A program made the position numbers and the translations under genes. Below, piece by piece: positions 58,371 through 64,000 of a stretch of DNA of 64,000 nt (the first letter of the stretch is position 1; each line of letters opens with the position of its first letter). Source of the stretch: Cytidiella melzeri. Taxonomy: Eukaryota > Basidiomycota > Agaricomycetes > Polyporales > Irpicaceae. Below the pieces are notes generated by a model that saw nothing but the letters and a program-made list of their open reading frames with translations, was not told the DNA's origin and did no database searches. The stretch spans positions 1 to 64,000 of the forward strand of contig JABYQR010000017.1 in the NCBI GenBank assembly GCA_022592445.1, written 5' to 3'.

Positions 58371-61182
58371 ATGACCACTAACGATACGCCGTCAAAGTCC
58401 AAGCACGGTGTTTCTGCCCCAACTATCTGGGGAGATACGGACGAACGTCGTGGAGCAGTAATTCTTGACGTTGGGAAGGCCTTTCCCCAGGTTTCGCTAG
58501 AATGGTTCAAGAAACATATATTGCCACCGCTGCCCTCTGAGCTCGACGTTGCCCAGGTGGTCAAGGGACTGAAAGACAATGGCGATTTGACACCACAGGG
58601 CAAATGGAAATGCTTCCAACAAAATCCAGCAGACACCGTTGGTGTTGAGGACGCGGTCTTTGCCCCCTTCGCACGCATGGCCGCTGCTATCGGAGCTGCT
58701 GCTGACACCGTTCTGCGGAAAACGGCCCTCCGGCAATCCGTCGTCATCAAGTGCAACCCGACCAAAACTCCGTTGTCGTCGAGGAGAAGAAATGCATCCA
58801 AGCCTGACGGCTACGGTCTTTAATAAGAAACACGTCAGCTATCAGCGCGACAAGATTTACTGGGAGTTCATCGTGGCCCCAGGAGAGAAGAAGAAACGGA
58901 ACAGTATAGATGACATCAACGACGTGAGATATCTCCTCCACTTTCAGATTGCTGCATCTGAAGAGCAATGTTAGAATGTCTCGAAAATACTTTGGTCCTT
59001 CAACCATATCATGCGAGAAGATCCTTGTCGCCGATTCGTCGTCGGGTACACGATCGAGAACACGGACATGCGACTGTGGTTCTGCAGTCGCTCTGATATT
59101 CTAGTCACGGAGGCCTTCCACTTTCTCAATGTGAGTGTCACAGGTTCCTCCGTGAATCGTTGCTCACACACCCTCGTATGCAGGATCATGAGAACCTTGC
59201 GCATTTCTTCCTCTCGCAGATGTACGCCAAGCCACACGAGCTTGGCTACGATCCGACTATGAAGTCAGCGGGTGACCCACAACTTCGAGCTAGAAACCAG
59301 TGGGACATGACCATCCATTACGTCGAGGACAGCGTCGAAGGTGGAGACGCGCAGGAGCCAAGGACGAGCACTGTCACGTTTCGCACCATAACTGAGCTTT
59401 CGAACATCGGGGCAGAGGCCATACGGAGCAGAGGGACACGTGTCTGGAAAGCCCAGCAGCTCATCGACGGGAAGGTGCAGCCCGAATTGGTCGTCATCAA
59501 GGATTACTGGGTGGATGACAATCGTTTGAGAGAAGCCACCATTCGAAAGAAGATACTGGAAGATGCTCCATCAGACGAGCGCAGGAGTATCCTTGAGGAG
59601 CATCTGTTGACGCCGTTGTACTTCGGCGACGTCGTCATTGATGGTCAGAAAGACAACACTCTCACTCTTCTGCGTCGTGGAGCTGCTTTACCTACGGATC
59701 TCGAGCCTTTCCCAGCAGTTCATGTTCCACCTCTCGCAATCTCCGAAGACACGGTGCCAAAAGACATGCCGCTTGCACCCCAGGGCTCTGGCATTCCACT
59801 TCCAGAGGTTCCACTCAAACCTCCGATTACATCCTTCCACGACAAATCTCATCACCGCATTGTGTTCAAAGAGACCGGTAATACTACTGAGACTATAACA
59901 AGCATGAAAACTACCTTGCAAGTGTCAGGGCAAGCCTTAGGTGGTGAGTTCCCGCCTTAATGACGCCTAGAATCAATATGCTCATATCTGTCAAGCCTTG
60001 GCTGCAATTCACGAGTGCGGCTGGGTTCACCGTGACATTAGTTCCGGAAATATTCTCGTCGTCGACGACGTGGTGAAGATCGCGGACTTGGAGTACGCCA
60101 GAAAAATGAATGATCCCTTGACTATGAGTCACTCGGAACGCTCGGTATGTTCATTTTCTGTTTCACATACCACAGGGGATTCTCATGGCAACGTGTAGGG
60201 TACTGCTTTGTTCATGTCGATTGAAGCAAAAAGCCATAAGTACGAGTTTCGGGGCCCAGGGAAGCTCAGAGCGAGGGGAGGTCTATCCGGGGACTTCGTC
60301 TCCTCTGTGTTTAGCAATGACAAGCGTAGCATCGCAAAACAGGGCTCCAGACCTGTGCAGGTTCAGAATGCAAACAAACCGCCTCCTTTCCAACACAACC
60401 CTTTACACGATATTGAGTCACTGTGGTGGCTTACTGTCTACCTCACCTTATACAGGACTGCCGACATTGCAGGAGACACAAATGTTCGCCGCAAAGCCCA
60501 ACACGACTATTACAGCCATATTCTGATCGATCACGATGCCAGAAGAGCTGCGTTTCTGCTGGAGGACGACTTCGCCGACAACAATGGTTGTCTTCATCCC
60601 ATCTTACAGCCAATCGCGGATGCCCTCGAGCGCGCTCGACAGTTCATAGCTAATCGGTACAAGGAAGTTGAAGAGGGCAACATTAACGATATCGATCATA
60701 CTGTTGCGGCGGAGATACTTCCAGAGATATACGCCGAAATCATGACGAATCACGAGATGCTTTCGAGCGCTGACATCACGCTGAAGCCGATTCGCCGTCA
60801 AATCGAGGGAGGGAAGGAGCAGGCTCTGCCAGCTGCGGCAGCCGTTGGTGGTATTTCCCTTGACTCTCGAAGGGATGCAATTGATAAGAAACGGCCATGG
60901 AACGAGACGGTGGCCCAGAGCCAGGCTGACGGTCACTCACACGACGGTGTGGATCAGCAGACGGGGAAGAAGGCTAAGCGGGCCAGGAACAACCTTGAAG
61001 GACCTTCTGACGTGGTGGAGGCGGATTCAGGCTCAGGTAATCGGAAGGGCAAGAGCAAGGCAGTCATAGATCCGGTAGCTGGGCCTTCCTCGTCTTCCCA
61101 TGCTGGTGGTGGTGATTCTGAGTCGCGTCCGACTGTAGCTCTGCGTAGGTCGCGGCGCATGGCGAAGAAGGCAGCGAAGTAA
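58371..61182 (+). CDS. FunK1-type protein kinase, one frameshift
   Basis: FunK1 is a kinase group expanded in multicellular fungi, especially Agaricomycetes. Its targets are unknown. From MTTNDTPSKSKHG the frame reaches the FunK1 mark NPTKTPLSSRRRNASKPDGY. One extra T in the run 58819-58821 then shifts it. The next frame continues KKHVSYQRDKIYWEFIVAPGE. Further exons, joined by clear introns, give RRFVVGYTIENTDMRLWF, VVIKDYWVDD, AAIHECGWVHRDISSGNIL (catalytic Asp) and VKIADLEYA, where DLE stands for DFG. FMSIEAK and DIESLWWLTVYL are also typical. The C-terminal tail is rich in Lys, Arg and Ser. An intron at 58751-58838 would also restore the frame but would delete the conserved mark. If the shift is real, the gene is dead. 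Confidence 0.82.
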
Positions 61183-61459
61183 GGAATGCGTCTATGCTTC
61201 TTGTTTCATTCTCTTCCTGTATATCATGTGGCGGGCCTCGAGAACTGTCATCTCTGATGAAATTGTTATTTTAATCCTTGACTTTGCCATTCTCCGATAG
61301 CTATTGATAACTGCTTCCCAGTCCGGCATAGATTCTATTTTCAGGCGAATGTATTGCACGATGTAAATGTCGAGATGAACAGCCCATCTCGTTCATGCCC
61401 GCTCTCGCAGCGCCCCAGACTGCATCCACGAATCTCGAATCTCTACGTATCATAGCTGA
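61183..61459. other. 3' flank of FunK1
   Basis: Non-coding by appearance. No feature was seen. Confidence 0.4.
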
Positions 61460-62830
61460 GCTACTCAAAAACGGTCTCTGTGAGTCTGTGAGTTGTAGTT
61501 CGCAAATGCTGAGAATACAAAAGGCACGTACGTCTTCTCGGTATCCTCCAACGTGACAAGTTTGACCACCTTTCCTTCCATGTCGTCACCCTAATGAAGT
61601 AGGTCAATCCAATCGTGCAACTTGGCCAGCGCGATTCTGCTTGCTTCGACACATTGGACGAAGTCGTCGCGCATAGGAAGAGTCCAAAGGATACTGTCTC
61701 GCACTGCATCCAGTCGACATTGCGGTTTCGCCAAACCAAGACCTAGAAGGGGGGTAGACTCCGACTAAAGTGATTGACGTTGGTACGGTTTGGTCCTGTT
61801 GGCGAAACGTGTTGAACCAACTCTGTCTGCCGAAGAGAAAGCATCGTTCGACGGTGGATGTCGGTAGATATAAAGGCTACAGATTATTTCTTTACACTAG
61901 GTATGTGGGTTTTGATCGGACTAATTACTTACTATATGAATCTCTGTCGACATGTAGGAATTTTCCAGTAGTGATTTCGAACACTGGGTTGTGAATTGAC
62001 TCGACTAAAAGATCGTGAATGCCCCGGTACATCACGTCCGAAATGTCGTAGATAACTGGTTGATCTGATGGTTGTAGCAATAATGGGAGCTTGTGAGAAT
62101 TGAGTGACGACGGATTTGTTCTCAGCAGGAGAGCGCTGCTTAGGCCGACTCCACGCTCCTTCTACAGTCCCAGGCTGTGACTTGTACTCAAAAATGTGAC
62201 AGCTCCAGCGGGCCACTGGCGAGCAGAGCCCTGTCGACACGAGTCCGGCATTCCCGGGAAATCTTGAGCGGGAAGTCTGTAGGAGGGGAAGTCACGAAGC
62301 GAGCCTTTGAACTCTTGCAGTGGTAGGAAGTGACAGTTCTGCAACAAGAGGGTGTCGCATTGGATAGTATGAGATGGCAGATACCTGGGAAGACCCGCAA
62401 GAATGCGCGGAGTGGTATTGACCGAACAAGTCTGATCTCGACATGGGTTTCTTTGAATTTGGATATTAACCCTCCCAAATCGAAGGACGTTTGCATTGGG
62501 ATTATGTAGAGCCATAATCGCTTTTCTAACTGCTGTACTAGTAGCATATGTTTGATGTATTCCGAGACCGGAACAAATCGTTGCGGTGTGCTAGGACCGT
62601 CCAAGGAGGATAATCTGCGCAAGTCGTCCAAACTCCGCGGTTGGATATATTCGAATATTGTGGGACGACATGCGCGTGCCCGATAGACACAGGTGAGCAA
62701 ACAAGCTCCGAAGTGCCTGATTGTGGCCCGTCGATCTTCAGCCCCAAAGTCTTGAAGCACCGGTGGACCTGAGAGCGGTCGACGTCTCGTACATAATGGA
62801 GGATGTCTTGAAACAACTCGGGTGGGATGG
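61460..62830 (-). pseudogene. Degenerate F-box-type gene, relic 2
   Basis: The start reads TIPPELFQDILHYVRD at about 62830. The frame then shifts and resumes as VLQDFGAEDRRATIRHFGAC, KHMLLVQQLEKRLWLY and, further on, LILSNATPSCC. A C-terminal part near 61600-61690 contains sequence close to DDFVQCVEASRIALAKLHDW. The order and strand match relic 1 at 31.3-32.6 kb. Frame changes and stops prevent a full product. Living relatives would be substrate receptors of SCF ubiquitin ligases. Confidence 0.68.
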
Positions 62831-63267
62831 TGGCCTAGACGATAACAGCGTCATCAACACTGATAAAACAATGTCAGATGGGATCTCGTATAGAGCTATA
62901 TATGTGCTTACCTGTGACGATGGAGGGAGGTTGAGAGCCTGCCAATGGTTAGAAGGCCCTGGCGTGCCTGCCGCGGTGTTGGCCGCGCCACAAAGCCGGC
63001 GCCAATGCCAGAAATGTGAGATCTACTAATGTATTTGTTTGAAAGTGATGTTCTACTGGAGCCGACGATGCCTCAGACATCGTTATGGTTTTTGCCGCGA
63101 GCAGGTTTGCTAATAGCTGCTGTCAACGTAGTACACTGACAGCTGGTGTTAGACATGGCTGACGACTGCATTGTTTCATCATTCTCCTTTCGACGGGCCT
63201 GCGTCGAACAACGTCCACCGCCTTTCTGTTGAGTGTTCAAAGTGATTGTTCGAACCATTCGTACTTG
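62831..63267. other. Region between relic 2 and the LINE, no gene seen
   Basis: About 440 bp without a supported gene. Its right part continues across the LINE insertion into 63964-64000, so it was once one stretch. Confidence 0.5.
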
Positions 63268-63281
63268 AAATCAACCGTCTG
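63268..63281. repeat. LINE target-site duplication, left copy
   Basis: AAATCAACCGTCTG is repeated at 63950-63963, after the poly-A tail. Confidence 0.85.
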
Positions 63282-63949
63282 GGTAAGAGCTCTCTTGAGT
63301 AAGAAGACAGGAAAGATACCTGAGATAATGCTAGGAACCGTGGTCGGAGCGAATCTAATTACAATCAAGACGAATGAGGGGAAGGAGGCATGGGGCACGA
63401 CGCGCCTCTTCAGACTGATTGTGACAGAGTCGGCGCACCTAATCTGGAGACTGAGATGTGAACGAGTGGTAGAGCCTAGAAATATACCAAGCGAGGAACT
63501 CACGAAGGAGGAGATAATACGAAGATGGCACTACACAATGGACCGTAGACTTCAGATGGATGTAGCGCTGACCAACCCAAAGTACCCGACGCATAAGCGG
63601 CTGAAGGGAGAGGAAGTGCTGAGGACTTGGTCAGGAACGTTACAGAACGAAAGTAGCCTCCCAACGGACTGGTTGCATCATACAGGGGTTTTAGTGGGTA
63701 GGATTGATCCGGAGCGAGACCTAGATAGGGGTCGGAATTTTGACCCTGGTTAAGGTTGAGCGGTGAAGGACAATCCAGTCCCACACATCTGTCATAGATA
63801 AATGGACAGAGTGCGAAAAAGCATTTCCCCTGAGGTACCGGCAAAATTAGATATAGAGGGTGAAATTCCCTCGCACCAGCAAGGGGGATGGGGTTCGTCA
63901 TGCGAACTGCCCTCCTGAGTCCTCCTGTTACGCTCTACCAAAAAAAAAA
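63282..63949 (+). mobile_element. 5'-truncated non-LTR retrotransposon (LINE) 3' end
   Basis: The insert keeps only the end of the LINE protein and the 3' UTR. The coding part, open to 63753, contains LIVTESAHLIWRLRCERVVE, IIRRWHYTMDRRLQMD, VLRTWSGTLQ and DWLHHTGVLVG. These are the hallmarks of the RNase H-side C-terminus of agaricomycete LINEs. About 170 bp of 3' UTR ends in a run of A, followed by the right target duplication. The 5' end is cut off, as is usual for target-primed reverse transcription. Confidence 0.88.
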
Positions 63950-63963
63950 AAATCAACCGTCTG
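63950..63963. repeat. LINE target-site duplication, right copy
   Basis: It matches 63268-63281. The first A may belong to the poly-A tail, so the duplication is 13-14 bp. Confidence 0.85.
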
Positions 63964-64000
63964 TCAGGGCAAAACTTGCAACGGTTGTGCCAGTGGGTAA

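Noticed and set aside
58371..58823. Separate short gene ending at 58823
   Set aside because: It is the N-terminal part of FunK1, cut by the frameshift.
63229..63753. 174-codon frame as one host gene
   Set aside because: Its first codons lie in the flank and target duplication. The rest is the LINE C-terminus.
1..64000. CRISPR array, bacterial operon or rRNA genes
   Set aside because: No spaced direct repeats of that kind and no rRNA sequence were found. Intron structure shows eukaryotic nuclear DNA.

Overview
The window is nuclear DNA of a filamentous basidiomycete, most likely an Agaricomycete. Genes are dense and lie on both strands. They are cut by many short GT-AG introns of about 50-120 nt. 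The content fits too: a FunK1-type kinase, F-box relics, Ty1/copia and LINE retroelements, and a Dal5-like transporter pair. Species cannot be read from the sequence. All exon models were traced by eye from splice signals, reading frame and family motifs.

Left part (1-16 kb). A Ty1/copia element (copia-1) fills the first 5 kb and is broken by a 2-nt frameshift. Next to it lies a block of about 740 bp almost without CpG. Then come the genes for mitochondrial ribosomal protein uS15m and a 13-exon flavocytochrome b2 (L-lactate dehydrogenase, CYB2). A second copia element (copia-2) has inserted into the last sense codon of CYB2. It has LTRs that read as identical, a 5-bp target duplication (GCGAG) and a primer-binding site for the anticodon half of initiator tRNA. 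It replaces the natural Ala-stop of the host protein with an 11-residue tail read from the LTR.

Middle part (16-45 kb). Housekeeping genes follow: the NEM1/Dullard phosphatase, SNF7 (ESCRT-III), ceramide synthase LAG1 and a U1A/U2B''-like snRNP protein. Two tandem MFS anion:cation symporters share a 19-20-nt microexon. Then come a RING protein, an AARSD1-type alanyl-tRNA editing protein, a stretch of gene relics (an orphan enoyl-CoA hydratase start and an F-box relic), 14-3-3, a KDM5/JARID1 histone demethylase, an intron-containing tRNA-Arg(UCU) and a 3-ketoacyl-CoA thiolase.

Right part (45-64 kb). This part holds an unrecognised membrane protein, a secreted S28 peptidase, a CorA/ALR-type Mg2+ transporter, a BST1/PGAP1 GPI-inositol deacylase and a small two-finger zinc protein. 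They are followed by a FunK1 kinase with a 1-nt frameshift, a second F-box relic homologous to the one 30 kb upstream, and a 5'-truncated LINE with poly-A and a 14-bp target duplication.

The genes do not form one pathway. Several share short divergent intergenic spaces (LAG1/U1A-like, MFS/RING, Mg2+ transporter/BST1) or have closely spaced convergent ends (RING/AARSD1, S28/Mg2+ transporter). The most informative signal is how retroelements have edited host genes here. No CRISPR array and no clear new multi-gene system was seen.
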